Positions 50,701-59,013 of a stretch of 64,000 nucleotides of DNA are shown one piece after another (the stretch's first letter is position 1; the number at the start of each line of letters is the position of its first letter). The translations under genes were made by a program, and so were the position numbers. Under the pieces are notes generated by a model. That model saw only the letters and a list, made by a program, of their open reading frames with translations. It had not been told where the DNA came from and searched no databases. This DNA is from Myxococcaceae bacterium JPH2 (lineage in GTDB: Bacteria > Myxococcota > Myxococcia > Myxococcales > Myxococcaceae), in contig JAEMGR010000005.1 of NCBI GenBank assembly GCA_016458225.1, positions 620,001 through 684,000 of the forward strand, written 5' to 3'.

Positions 50701-51117
50701 ATCACCGCGGAAGACGCAGCTCGGGTCGGTGGAAACCGTCGTCGTGCGACCCAGCTCCACGCCATCGCGGATGCCGTCGCCGTCGGTGTCGCGCAGGCCT
50801 GGATCCGTCTTCAGGCCGTTCGCGTACACGGTCGAGAACTCTTCCTGGTCCGTCAGACCGTCACAGTCCGAGTCCAGGTTCGCGTTGTTCTTGTTTTCGA
50901 CGTCCGTGGGGACCTTGCCCGGGTCCGGATCGGGGTCAACGATGACGCCGGCATCTTCGTCGACGTGCCCAGCGTCGATGCCCGCGTCGACGCCACCGTC
51001 AACGTCGGGGCCTGGAGGGGGATTGATGGGTGGGTCATCACCGCCGCACCCGGCCAGCAGCGCAGCTGCCAGCAAGGGGCCGGAGAGGAGTCGGATCCAA
51101 TTGCGCATAGGTGTCAT
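47704..51117 (-). CDS. cglD: CglD-like gliding-motility adhesin lipoprotein (TSP3, VWA, Cys-rich)
   Basis: A 1137-residue lipoprotein (LLAAALLAGC, Cys24). After an Asp/Pro linker come about ten thrombospondin type 3-like calcium repeats (residues about 80-440, DSDGDGLADGVEDANKNG and relatives). A VWA/integrin-I-type domain follows (VDFLFVVDDSGSMAASQ; DxSGS metal site near 655). The C-terminal 145 residues are an EGF-like cysteine-rich domain (CNRATDKCECPADCG, CACTCVQTASC, CACVCKPQCGG). This order matches what is known of CglD of Myxococcus xanthus, a surface lipoprotein of the gliding machinery; a paralogue is possible, so the symbol is tentative. Two ATGs (51117, 51108) compete as start. A strong terminator follows the stop. 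Confidence 0.65.
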   Translation of the reverse strand: MTPMRNWIRLLSGPLLAAALLAGCGGDDPPINPPPGPDVDGGVDAGIDAGHVDEDAGVIVDPDPDPGKVPTDVENKNNANLDSDCDGLTDQEEFSTVYANGLKTDPGLRDTDGDGIRDGVELGRTTTVSTDPSCVFRGDADPTTRTSPVKVDTDGDGLPDGLEDANRNGKRDTTETDPNAVDSDGDGLADGVEDANKNGSVSPGETDPRLRDTDNDGLADDVELRTKTDPLKPDTDGDTCRDGDEDKNHNGVKDANESDPRLAGDCAATVLDSDFDGIPDSVESATGTDPKNNDTDGDGVSDGIEDENHNGRVDTNETDPRLTDSDCDGLQDGPGRNGFLGEDPNSNGKVDQGETDPTNPDTDGDGLSDGLERGVATSAAPRTNCGYKGDADPTTKTDPLDNDSDNDGIQDGAEDSNQNGKADPGELDPRNPADGASSTPAGRACSTQNLRTVSFKEDSGVDVRLALPNTFKTANMVDVKDSANRTVGIIGWDDTKQVTFIAYKRGQVGSSTTPAADETGIRAAVPELNAAVTEFTQTFKTWDGFNALAARYTQANTSDLKTFTNTLARGLVPTSTGALAGAAGIAGPFKVQAQYVHRSDKSVLTVIAITPASKYNDAGSLFSMADTAGGTALAQFGDADAVQCEVFTANQAVVDFLFVVDDSGSMAASQAYLADAATAVANKLSNSTLDWRVGMVTTSYLTAGKDNTDVLRPFTNNIQQFKGWLTKDAVCNNQVCAVKSTTTPTTYTPITGTTCVDNKQCWVGTGGDARERLLESARAAINKATAGGAADTQIRANAQVAVVLLTDTRDQSDDKLNSTIQDYTQFFLNTGITAGATKNPLNRPIQLHGIICPPDGAKCDSSEDNTNPRHLDVIQNTGGVYGSIRDSTSITNTINAIVDSVIASVGYKTLKPPIGASMKVAVAEVANATTCPTIGDIPRSRVNGFDVDGINGTVSFYGACRPKTPGTTQSAVSYRYWVDRTTGTDGNPPPCSSDTGYYDPSQADFCKGPLVCNRATDKCECPADCGTTGSPGQVCNTDRDVCKYSCAPDCGGACGTFETCNSATCACTCVQTASCAAGFKFDANACGCVCDTGALNCGAHYQADANACACVCKPQCGGCGPNEVCNQNTCVCEKPIG

Positions 51118-51294
51118 CGCTCCGGAGAAGGGGGGTTCGGAGGGCTGAATGATAGGCCGGCTGTGCTCGAAAACCGATGTAAGTCCCCCTTTTGGACGAG
51201 GGGTGCGTCGGTACCTGGAAGGTGGCGATCCAGCCCCGCCGATGGATTCCGATTGGGCTGTCTGGACGTCCGTTGGGAGGCCTCGGCTATCGTC

Positions 51295-52050
51295 ATGGTC
51301 GTGCCTGTCTTCGGTCTCGCGGCGATCTGGAGTGGAGGAGCCTCACCGGGGGAAGCAGCCGCCGTCCTAGAGAGACTCGGACAGACGCTGCCAGCCACAC
51401 AGGCCCTGCACCTGGTGCTCGCGCTGCACGAGGACTCCGCCGCGCTGGAGCTGAAGGTGGAAGTGCCAGGCTATCCGCGCGCCGCCGTGGAGCGGCTCGC
51501 CGAGGACATCCAGCGCAGCGGCGGCACCTTCATCGAGCTGTGGCGCCTGCCCAAGACCGAGCGCGATGCCCTGCGAGCACGAACCCTGAGTGGAGGCACG
51601 TCATACCTGGGGGATGAGCGCACGGGTGCGGCGAAGGCGCTCCTCCAACACCTGGAATCCCTGAAGGATCGCAAACCCCGCGCGCGCCCTCCAGCGCCCG
51701 AACCCGCGTCGCCGCCCTCCAGTCCTCCGCAGCGACGGGGCCGGCGGTTCGCGGTGAAGCTGGAGCTGGAGTTCCGCACGGAGCTGGATTTCGTGCGGGA
51801 GCACGCGCTGAACATCTCCAACGGCGGCCTGTTCGTGCGCACGGCCCACCGCCCTCCTCCGGACAGCATCGTCACCGTGGACGTGCGCCTGCCGGACGGC
51901 CAGCGATTGCAGGGCGAGGCGGTGGTGGCGCACGTGCTGGACGAGCCGTACTCGGGAGGCGTGGGGCTGACGTTCCTGAGTGACGACTCGAGCTTCTCGC
52001 GGACGCTCGACGACTACCTGGCGAGCCTGGCCCGAGGAAACCGGACGTGA
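51295..52050 (+). CDS. PilZ-domain protein (c-di-GMP receptor type)
   Basis: A 251-residue soluble protein. The C-terminal part (about residues 145-250) is a PilZ domain: GRRFAVKLELEF (RxxxR-like RRGRR) and NISNGGLFVRT (the [D/N]xSxxG motif), then SIVTVDVRLPDGQRLQGEAVVAHVL, as in TIGR02266-type PilZ proteins of myxobacteria. The first 110 residues (GEAAAVLERLGQTLPATQALHLVLALHED and EVPGYPRAAVERLAEDIQRSGGTFIELW) form an unidentified alpha/beta domain. GGGAGG lies about 14 bases upstream of the ATG, so the exact start is uncertain. The stop overlaps the kinase start (GTGA) and couples the two. Confidence 0.78.
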   Translation: MVVPVFGLAAIWSGGASPGEAAAVLERLGQTLPATQALHLVLALHEDSAALELKVEVPGYPRAAVERLAEDIQRSGGTFIELWRLPKTERDALRARTLSGGTSYLGDERTGAAKALLQHLESLKDRKPRARPPAPEPASPPSSPPQRRGRRFAVKLELEFRTELDFVREHALNISNGGLFVRTAHRPPPDSIVTVDVRLPDGQRLQGEAVVAHVLDEPYSGGVGLTFLSDDSSFSRTLDDYLASLARGNRT

Positions 52051-52982
52051 ACTCGGAGTCCTGGCCGCGCGTCTGCGGCCCCTTCGAGCTGCTGGAGCGG
52101 CTGGGCCAGGGCGGCAACGCCGAGGTGTTCCGCGCGCGGTTTCGCGAGGGGCCGCACCAGGGTCTGCACGTGGCGCTCAAGCGCGTGCGTCCCGAGCGGC
52201 TCAGGGACGCGGAGGCGCGCGAGCAGCTGCTGCACGAGGCCGAGCTGGCCCGCTGCCTGCGCCATCCGCACATCGTCGGCTTCGTGGCGTACGGCGAGCT
52301 GCCGGATGGGGGCTACCTGGCGCTGGAGCTGGTGGAGGGCACCGACCTGGGCAAGGTGCTGGCGCAGTGCAGGAGGCGCCGCATCGAGCTGCCCATCGAC
52401 ATCAGCGTGCTCATCGTCCGGCAGGTGCTGGAGGCGCTCGCGCATGCGCACGCGGCCACCAGCTCCACCGGGCGTCCGCTCGCGGTGGTGCACTGCGACG
52501 TGTCCCCGCACAACGTGCTGCTGTCCCGTGAGGGAGAGGTGAAGCTCGCCGACTTCGGCGTGGCGCGCTCGCGCGTGGCGACGGCGGCGATGGACTCGCG
52601 GCGCCTGGGGAAGCAGGCCTATCGCTCCCCGGAGCTGCTGGCGGGCGAGGTCTCCGTCGCGGTGGACCTCTGGGCGACGGCGGTGCTGCTCTACGAGCTG
52701 TTGTCCCTGGAGTCCCCCTTCCCCTCCGGCCCCGCCGACGAAGTGGACGCCTCCATTCGGGGTGGCCGCGTGACGCCCGTGCGCATGCGCGTGCCCGAGG
52801 TCTCCGACGCGCTGGCGCTGGTGCTGGACCGAGCGCTCGCGCCCAGCCCGGCGCAGCGCTTCGCCTCGGCGGAGCAGTTCGCGCGGGCCCTGGCGGCGCT
52901 CAGCGATGACCGGGTGGCCACGCCCCTGGCCGTGGCCGCCGTGGTGCGTGGCCTCATGGGCCCGGAGGCCGCGCGCGACTGA
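52047..52982 (+). CDS. Serine/threonine protein kinase with HCD catalytic motif
   Basis: A 311-residue cytoplasmic Hanks-type kinase. LGQGGNAEVF is the glycine loop; HVALKRV gives Lys45, and Glu65 is the alpha-C partner. HCDVSPHNVLLS (His149, Cys150, Asp151) replaces the usual HRD, a non-RD type that is normally less dependent on activation-loop phosphorylation. DFGVARSR (Asp169) and SPELLAGEVSVAVDLWATAVLLYELL are in place. There is no C-terminal sensor or membrane domain; the last 30 residues (SDDRVATPLAVAAVVRGLMGPEAARD) are helical. Its GTG start overlaps the upstream PilZ gene stop by 4 bases, so c-di-GMP may feed into it; inferred only. Confidence 0.88.
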   Translation: MNSESWPRVCGPFELLERLGQGGNAEVFRARFREGPHQGLHVALKRVRPERLRDAEAREQLLHEAELARCLRHPHIVGFVAYGELPDGGYLALELVEGTDLGKVLAQCRRRRIELPIDISVLIVRQVLEALAHAHAATSSTGRPLAVVHCDVSPHNVLLSREGEVKLADFGVARSRVATAAMDSRRLGKQAYRSPELLAGEVSVAVDLWATAVLLYELLSLESPFPSGPADEVDASIRGGRVTPVRMRVPEVSDALALVLDRALAPSPAQRFASAEQFARALAALSDDRVATPLAVAAVVRGLMGPEAARD

Positions 52983-52992
52983 GGTGCGGCCC

Positions 52993-55900
52993 TCAAGCCA
53001 CCTGGATGGCCGAGGGCACCATCCCCGGCTCGCCCTCCACCACCAGCCGGCTGCGGCCTCCGCCCTGCTTCACCACGCGCACCTGCACGCCGAGGCGCTC
53101 GGCCAGTCCGCTCACGTGCGAGATGATGCCCACCTGCCGCCCCGTGGCCTGGAGCGCGTCGAGCGTGGCGAGCGCCACCTCCAGCGTCTCTGGATCCAAC
53201 GTACCGAAGCCCTCGTCGATGAAGAGCGTCTCCACCTGCGTCGTCTCCGACGAGAGCGAGGCCAGCCCCAGCGCGAGCGCCAGCGACACGAGGAAGCTCT
53301 CTCCACCGGAGAGGCTGGCGACGCTGCGCACCTCGTCGCCCATGTCCTGGTCCACCACCTGGAGGTCCAAGTCGTGCCCCGGCACGCGCATCAGCCGGTA
53401 GCGCCGCGCCAGCTCCGTCAGGTGTGCGTTGGCGTGCAGCAGGAGTGCATCCAGCGTCAGGCTCTGCGCGAAGATCTTGAACTTGCGGCCATCGTGCGAG
53501 CCGATGAGGTCGCTCAGCGCCTTCCAGACCTCGGCCTCGCTCCGGCGCTGCTCCAGCTCCCGCGCCTCCGCACCGTGGCGCTCGCGGGCCGCGTCGTCCT
53601 GCGTGAGTCGCGCGCGCAGGTCGGCCTCGGCGCGCCGTCTCGCCTCGGCATCCGCGCGCAGGCGCTCACAGGTGGCCGCCACGTCCGCCTCCGCCAACGC
53701 GGGAGCGCCCGAGGCCTCGTGCGCCATCCGCCGCGCCCCTCGCTCCTCCAGCACCGCGCGCGCCTGCCCCAGGGCCTCGCGCAGCGCCTGGAGCGCCCGA
53801 CCCTCGGCCTCGCACCACGCCGCGTCTCGCGACAGCAGGGCACGGACGGCCTCCAGCGTGGTCCCCTGGCTCGCCAGCCGCGCCTCCAACTCGGCTCGGG
53901 CGGCATCGAGGGCCTTCGCGGCATCGGCCGTGGCTCGCACCGCGTCCTCCGCGCGAGCCTGGGCCACCGTCTCCGCGTGCCGCGCGGACTCGGCGGCATC
54001 GCGGGCCCGGTCGTGCGCCTGTTGGGCCGAGTCCAGCCGGGTTCGCAGCGCCGCGCGCACGGACTCTGTCGAGCGCCCGTGGAGCAGCGCCGCGCGTGAT
54101 TGGGCCACCGCCGCGCGCTCCGCGGCCTTCGCCGCTGACACGCGGGCCTGAGCCTCGGCCTCGCCTCGCCGAGCCTCCACCCAAGCCTCAGCCTTGGCGT
54201 ACTGCCGCTGCTCCGCGTCCAGCCGCTCCCGAGCCTGCTCCTGGGCCTCCACGCGCGAGCGCCACAGGTTCACCCGGTCGCCGCACTTGCGCCGGAAGGT
54301 AGCGGGGTCGGCGGCCAGCTTGTCCGCCCAGCCCGCGTCCGTGGGGAACAAGGGCGTCAGCTCCTGGACCCCCGCGCGCCGTGCCTCCACCGCGGCATCG
54401 ACGAGTTGGAGCGCCTCCTGCAATGACTGCTCGGCGCGTGTCCGCAGCTCCTCTGCTTTGCGAAGGGCCTCCGCCGCGGCTTCGCGCCGGGTGCGCTGAG
54501 CCTCCAGCGCCTCGCGAGACTCGCGCGCGGCCCGAGCCCGGCTCTCAGCCGCTTCCTCTTCCGCCTTCGCCGCGGCGAGCCGCGCCCGCACGTCCTCGCT
54601 CGTGGAGACCAGCCACGCTCCCGCCTCGGGAGAAGCGCCGTCCTCCGGCACCTGGGCCGCACCCGGACCTCGGGCGTCGCTGGACGCCAGCGCCGCGTCC
54701 TTCGCATGGCGCAGACCGACTGTCGGCGCAGTGCCCGCACGGATGTCGAGGTAGTCCGCTCGAGTTCGCGCCCAGGCTTCGAGGTGCGCGGACTTTCGGG
54801 TCATCGCGATACGACGCCGCTCCTCCGCGTGCGACAAGCGAGTGGTCGCCGCCGCTCGACGCGCGCTCGCGTCCGCCTCCGCACGCTCCAGCCCCGCGCG
54901 TTCGGCCTCGAGCGTTTCCACGCGCGCCGCCGACTCCGCGACCAACCCCTCCAGCACCGCTCCCTCGCGGGCATAGGGATGCTCTGTCGCGCCACACAGC
55001 TCGCACGGCTCGCCGTCGCGCAGGGCCGCTCGGTGCGAGGCGAATCCCTGCGTGGCCTGTGCTCGCGAGAGCGCTCGCCGCGCCTCTCTCAGGGCCGCGT
55101 CCTGCGCCCCTCGCTGGGTCGACGCCTCGCGTGCCTCGGCGTCCGCTCGCGCCACGGCTTCGCTTGCGTCGTGGGTCTCCCGCTCCGCGTCGCGCGCGGC
55201 ATCGCCCTCCTCTCGGGCCCCACGGTGCGCGGCCTCCAGTGCTCGCAGGGCCTCGCGCCGGGCCAGCAGCGCCTCGCGCAGGGCTCGCCGTGCCGCGCCC
55301 GTGTCCTCACCCATGGCCGCGTCGGCATGAGTGGCCGCGGCCTGCGCCATCTCCTCCGCGCGCACCGCGGCCTGGTGCTCCAGTTCGCGCTGCGCCACGG
55401 CCTCGCGCCGTCGGGTCGCCTCGGGCAGCAAGCGCTCCACTTCCCCGCGTGCCCGAGCTTCGTTCGTCGCCTCCGCCTCGTAGCGGTCCAGCTCGCGCTG
55501 CCACCGCGGCCACTCCGCCGCCAGCACCTCCCAGGCCGCGCGGTCGGTCAGCCACGTCCGCGCCGCCTCCATCGCCGTGCGCTCCGTCGCCACGCGACCT
55601 TGCACGGCCTCCAGCTCGCTGCGCGCCGCAGCCTCGGCCTCTCGCGTCGCCGCGGCCCGCTGAGCGGCCTCGTCCGCATCGCGCGCGGCCTGCGCGAGCC
55701 GCGCGTCCAGCCGCGTCGCCTCCTCCAGCTCCGGCCGCGCCGCCTCGTCCGCCGCCACCGCCTCCGCGCGCTCCGCCTCCGCCTGGGTCAGCACCCGCCG
55801 CCGCGCACCGGACTCCTCCCGGGCGACGTCCACCTCGCGCAAGCGTGCGGCCTCGCCGCTCCGTGCTTCATCGAGCCGGCGCTCCGCCGCGTCGCCCGCC

Positions 55901-56844
55901 GTCACCGCCGCGCGGAATGCCTCCGCCGCGCGCACGCGCTCCAGTGCCTCCACCCGAGGCGCCGCCGCGTCCAACGCCGTCGCCGCGCCCGCCTCGCGGG
56001 TCCGCGCCGTCTCCTCCGCGTGCACCAGCTCCGCGCGAGCCCCGTACCAGGTCGCTGCCCCCTCGGCTTCGCGCAGCCGCACCTCCGCACCGGCTCGCGC
56101 GACCTCCTCTTCACCCAACCTCGCGCGCGCCGCCTCGCGCTCCGCATCCGACAGCAGCGCGATGGCAGCCAGCCCCTGCGCGCGCTTCGCCAACAACTCC
56201 TGCTCCTGGCGGTTCTTCTCGTGCGCGGCCACCGAGACACGGCTGTACACCTCCGTGCCCGTCATCCGCTCCAGCAGCTCCGCACGCTCGGTGGCGTCCG
56301 CGCGAAGGAACGCCGCGAACTCTCCCTGGGCCAGCAGCGCCGAGCGACGGAACTGATCGAACGACAGCCCCAGCCGCTCTTGAATGGCCGTCAGCACCTC
56401 GCCCTTGGTGCGGCCGTGCTGCTGTCCGCCGGCAAGCTCCGTGAGGCTCATCTCCTGCGGCCGGAAGCGACCCTCGGCCTTGTTGCGCGCGCGCCACACG
56501 CTCCAGCGCGCCCGGTAGCGCTTGCCGTCGCGCCCCAGGAAGTCCACCTCCGCGAAGCCCTCGCCCGCCCCGCGCCGCAGCACACCGCGCACGTCGTACG
56601 CGAGCAGCCGCGCGTCGTCCTCCTCGTCCGCCCGCCCCACCGGCGCGCCGCCACGCCCAGCCAACCGGGGCGTGCGGTCGAACAGCGCCAGACACATGGC
56701 ATCCAGCAGCGTGCTCTTGCCCGCACCGGTCGCGCCCGTGATGGCGAACAGGCCCAGTCGGTCGAGCGGCGGCGCATCCAGCGCCAGCTCGAACTCCCCG
56801 GCGAAGCTCGTCAGGTTGCGCCCGCGAATCGCCAGGATCTTCAT
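52993..56844 (-). CDS. sbcC: Exonuclease subunit SbcC
   Basis: A 1283-residue Rad50/SMC-type ATPase, the larger subunit of the SbcCD nuclease, which opens DNA hairpins and processes ends. Walker A TGATGAGKSTLLDAM near residue 35-45, long Ala/Arg/Glu-rich coiled coils on either side of a zinc hook CELC (residue about 616, GEPCELCGATEHPY), the ABC signature LSGGESFLVSLALALGLA near 1178 and Walker B LFIDEGFGTLD near 1210. The ATGA overlap with the upstream sbcD stop (56841-56844) fits an sbcDC operon. The 3' end converges on the kinase gene with 10 bases between. Confidence 0.95.
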   Translation of the reverse strand: MKILAIRGRNLTSFAGEFELALDAPPLDRLGLFAITGATGAGKSTLLDAMCLALFDRTPRLAGRGGAPVGRADEEDDARLLAYDVRGVLRRGAGEGFAEVDFLGRDGKRYRARWSVWRARNKAEGRFRPQEMSLTELAGGQQHGRTKGEVLTAIQERLGLSFDQFRRSALLAQGEFAAFLRADATERAELLERMTGTEVYSRVSVAAHEKNRQEQELLAKRAQGLAAIALLSDAEREAARARLGEEEVARAGAEVRLREAEGAATWYGARAELVHAEETARTREAGAATALDAAAPRVEALERVRAAEAFRAAVTAGDAAERRLDEARSGEAARLREVDVAREESGARRRVLTQAEAERAEAVAADEAARPELEEATRLDARLAQAARDADEAAQRAAATREAEAAARSELEAVQGRVATERTAMEAARTWLTDRAAWEVLAAEWPRWQRELDRYEAEATNEARARGEVERLLPEATRRREAVAQRELEHQAAVRAEEMAQAAATHADAAMGEDTGAARRALREALLARREALRALEAAHRGAREEGDAARDAERETHDASEAVARADAEAREASTQRGAQDAALREARRALSRAQATQGFASHRAALRDGEPCELCGATEHPYAREGAVLEGLVAESAARVETLEAERAGLERAEADASARRAAATTRLSHAEERRRIAMTRKSAHLEAWARTRADYLDIRAGTAPTVGLRHAKDAALASSDARGPGAAQVPEDGASPEAGAWLVSTSEDVRARLAAAKAEEEAAESRARAARESREALEAQRTRREAAAEALRKAEELRTRAEQSLQEALQLVDAAVEARRAGVQELTPLFPTDAGWADKLAADPATFRRKCGDRVNLWRSRVEAQEQARERLDAEQRQYAKAEAWVEARRGEAEAQARVSAAKAAERAAVAQSRAALLHGRSTESVRAALRTRLDSAQQAHDRARDAAESARHAETVAQARAEDAVRATADAAKALDAARAELEARLASQGTTLEAVRALLSRDAAWCEAEGRALQALREALGQARAVLEERGARRMAHEASGAPALAEADVAATCERLRADAEARRRAEADLRARLTQDDAARERHGAEARELEQRRSEAEVWKALSDLIGSHDGRKFKIFAQSLTLDALLLHANAHLTELARRYRLMRVPGHDLDLQVVDQDMGDEVRSVASLSGGESFLVSLALALGLASLSSETTQVETLFIDEGFGTLDPETLEVALATLDALQATGRQVGIISHVSGLAERLGVQVRVVKQGGGRSRLVVEGEPGMVPSAIQVA

Positions 56845-58085
56845 GACGCGTCCTCCTGCACCTGCGTCAGCAGCGTGTGGAAGGACTCCAGGAGCCCGCG
56901 TGAGGGCGGCTCCGCGTAGTCACGCGCATGGCGCGCCCGGAACACATCCTCGGGGGTGCGCTCACGCAGGGACAACGTCGGCTGGGCATCCGCCAGCGCG
57001 CCGCCCGCGCCCGTGTACGCGGGCGTCAACTTCACCAGCCGCGCCGCACGGCCCTCCAACGCGTGCTCCACCTTGTGCCGCAGCGCGGGCTCCGGCCGAG
57101 GCAGGGCCACGCACACCTCCAGGTACGGCCGCGTCCACTCCGCCGTCCCCGGCACCCACTCGGGCAGGTCGGCCAGCGCCTTCAGCACCTCCTCCAGCGG
57201 CGCGGCGTCCCGAGCGGGCACGCGCACCATGGACGTGGTGCGCGGCACCGGAAGCGACCGCACCTCCCCGAGTGCCTCGCCCTCCAGCTCCACGCACAGC
57301 ACCTGATGCCGATAGTGGGCCTCCGAGAGCGACAAGGGCAGCGGCGAGCCGCTGTAGCGGACCCCCTCGCGCGCGCCAACCCGCTGCGCTTTATGCAGGT
57401 GGCCCAGCGCCGCGTAGGCCACGTCCTCCGGGAAGAGGTCCACCGGCAACGCGTGCTGGTTGCCGCCCAATATCTTCCGCTCGCTCAGCACCGACAGCTC
57501 CGAGCCCGTCATGTAGCAATGGCCCATGGCCACCAGCGCCTGGCCAGGCTGGCGTCGGTGCCTCGCGGCCTCCAGCACCTCCGCGTAGATGGCGCGCACA
57601 CCGGCCACCAACCGGTCGCCCTCGTCGGCGGACACGGGCGGCAGGTCCGACGGTCGCAGGTACGGCACCGCCGCCACCCACGCGCCCACGCGCCCACGCG
57701 CGTCGTGCAGCGGCACCAGCAATCGCTCCAGGTCCAGCGCGCCCTTCGCGCGAGGCAGCCCTCCCACCACGCGCACCCCCAACGCGGCGAACAGCGGATC
57801 CGGCGCATCCAGCCGCGCCGCCGAGTCGTGGTTCCCGCCCACCACCACCACGTCCAGCCGAGGCCGGCGACGCCGCGCCCGCGCCACGAACTGGTACCAG
57901 GCGGCCTGCGCCTCCGCGCCAGGATTGGCCGTGTCGAAGATGTCCCCGGCCACCAGGAGCGCATCCACGGACTCCGCCTCCAGCGTGTCCAGGAGCCAGT
58001 CGAGGAACGCGGCGTGCTCCGCCTCCCGAGAGACGTCGTACAGCGTGTGTCCCAGGTGCCAGTCCGACGTGTGCAGCAGGCGCAT
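56841..58085 (-). CDS. sbcD: Exonuclease subunit SbcD
   Basis: A 414-residue Mre11-type nuclease with the metallophosphoesterase motifs HTSDWHLGHT (near residue 4-13), AGDIFDTANPG, VGGNHDSAARLD and GHCYMTGSEL, then GHLHKAQRVG. The C-terminal cap (from about residue 290) is DNA/ATPase-contacting. Together with SbcC it forms the hairpin-cutting complex. MRLLHTSDWH at 58085 is the standard beginning, although GGAGG is 12 bases upstream. Length is normal for the family. Divergent from the 58320 gene with 234 bases between starts. Confidence 0.95.
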   Translation of the reverse strand: MRLLHTSDWHLGHTLYDVSREAEHAAFLDWLLDTLEAESVDALLVAGDIFDTANPGAEAQAAWYQFVARARRRRPRLDVVVVGGNHDSAARLDAPDPLFAALGVRVVGGLPRAKGALDLERLLVPLHDARGRVGAWVAAVPYLRPSDLPPVSADEGDRLVAGVRAIYAEVLEAARHRRQPGQALVAMGHCYMTGSELSVLSERKILGGNQHALPVDLFPEDVAYAALGHLHKAQRVGAREGVRYSGSPLPLSLSEAHYRHQVLCVELEGEALGEVRSLPVPRTTSMVRVPARDAAPLEEVLKALADLPEWVPGTAEWTRPYLEVCVALPRPEPALRHKVEHALEGRAARLVKLTPAYTGAGGALADAQPTLSLRERTPEDVFRARHARDYAEPPSRGLLESFHTLLTQVQEDAS

Positions 58086-58319
58086 CCCGCGTTCATCCTC
58101 CCTCGGCCCAGGCACTGGCGCGGCCGGACAGCCTCGCCCGGGGACGCCTCCCGCACCAAGCGCCGGGCGCCCGCTCCCTTACTCTCCCCCTCTGACATCC
58201 GCCAAAAGCCTTGGAGTTTCCGCTCCTTGGACTCACACCCGGCGTAGCGGGTCCCGCTCCCTTGCCTCACGTGGCGAGGAGGCTGGCAAGCGGATGGCCT
58301 GACTTGCCAGAGTTCCAGC

Positions 58320-58904
58320 ATGGACTTTAAAGACGTGCTGGGCCTGCTCGTCCTGGTACTGCTCGTAGCCTTCACGATGGCGCTCCAGGTGAGCCGCTAC
58401 AAAGCGTGGTTCAGGTTCGCGAAGGCACACGACCTCACGTGCGCGCGGGACGAGCTGCTCGTGGAGGGTCAGCGCCGGGGCCACGCGGTGAAGCTCTTCA
58501 CCGAGCAGCGCATCACGGATGCTCGGCGGAACCTCATCACGGTGCTGGAGCTTCACCTGGGCAACGATGCGCCCCAGGAGCTGGCGCTGCTTCCCCCGCT
58601 CATGGCCTGGAACCTCGACGCGCAGCCCCGCGTCATCGGTCCGCCCTACCCGCTCGAGCCGCTGCTGCCCCGGGTGGAGCCCCAGGCCCGGGACGTCCTC
58701 GACCTCCCGGACGTGAAGACGCCGCTCACGGCCGTGCTGAAGACGTGCCATGCCCTCGTCGTCCACCAAGGCGTGCTGCGCGTGGAGTGGTGGTTCGTGC
58801 ACAGCAAGCCCGAGGTGATGCGCGAGGAAATCTCCCCCGCCTTCGAGCTGGCCCGCGCCCTGGAGGAAGCGGCGTGGGAGCAGCGCATGCTGCGACGGGG
58901 CTGA
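58320..58904 (+). CDS. Single-helix membrane protein, first of a tandem pair
   Basis: A 194-residue protein with one N-terminal membrane helix (DVLGLLVLVLLVAFTMAL) and a soluble part of unknown fold. It shares with the next gene the block FAKAH.L.C....L.V.G...G....L.T..RI..AR followed by a strand with T.L.L.L, so the two are related copies. The family was not recognised; the soluble domain looks alpha/beta. The start is taken at 58320 (ATG) after a 234-base gap from sbcD. No motif suggests catalysis. Confidence 0.55.
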   Translation: MDFKDVLGLLVLVLLVAFTMALQVSRYKAWFRFAKAHDLTCARDELLVEGQRRGHAVKLFTEQRITDARRNLITVLELHLGNDAPQELALLPPLMAWNLDAQPRVIGPPYPLEPLLPRVEPQARDVLDLPDVKTPLTAVLKTCHALVVHQGVLRVEWWFVHSKPEVMREEISPAFELARALEEAAWEQRMLRRG

Positions 58905-58930
58905 GGCACGCCCGCCTGGACGGTCGCCAC

Positions 58931-58960
58931 GGTGGGCCCGGAAAAGAAAGTCGGGCCCGC
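58931..58960. other. Hairpin between the tandem pair
   Basis: GGTGGGCCCG-gaaaagaaagt-CGGGCCCGCC folds into a 10-base stem with one G-T pair and an 11-base A-rich loop, in the gap between the two related genes at 58320 and 59014. No U-tract follows on either strand. It may stabilise or separate the two parts of one transcript. Confidence 0.45.
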
Positions 58961-59013
58961 CCCCGAGCGCGAGGGTGGTCCCCCGACCCGCCTCCAGTGC
59001 AGAATGCGCCGCC

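Noticed and set aside
47680-51294. Long plus-strand frame antisense to the CglD-like gene that runs into the PilZ gene
   Set aside because: Antisense shadow of a repeat-rich gene; the product has no domain and only the last part (from 51295) is a real PilZ protein.
54381-56444. 687-codon plus-strand frame antisense to sbcC
   Set aside because: Pro/Arg/Ala-rich translation with no motif; SbcC on the minus strand has complete ATPase motifs and a zinc hook.
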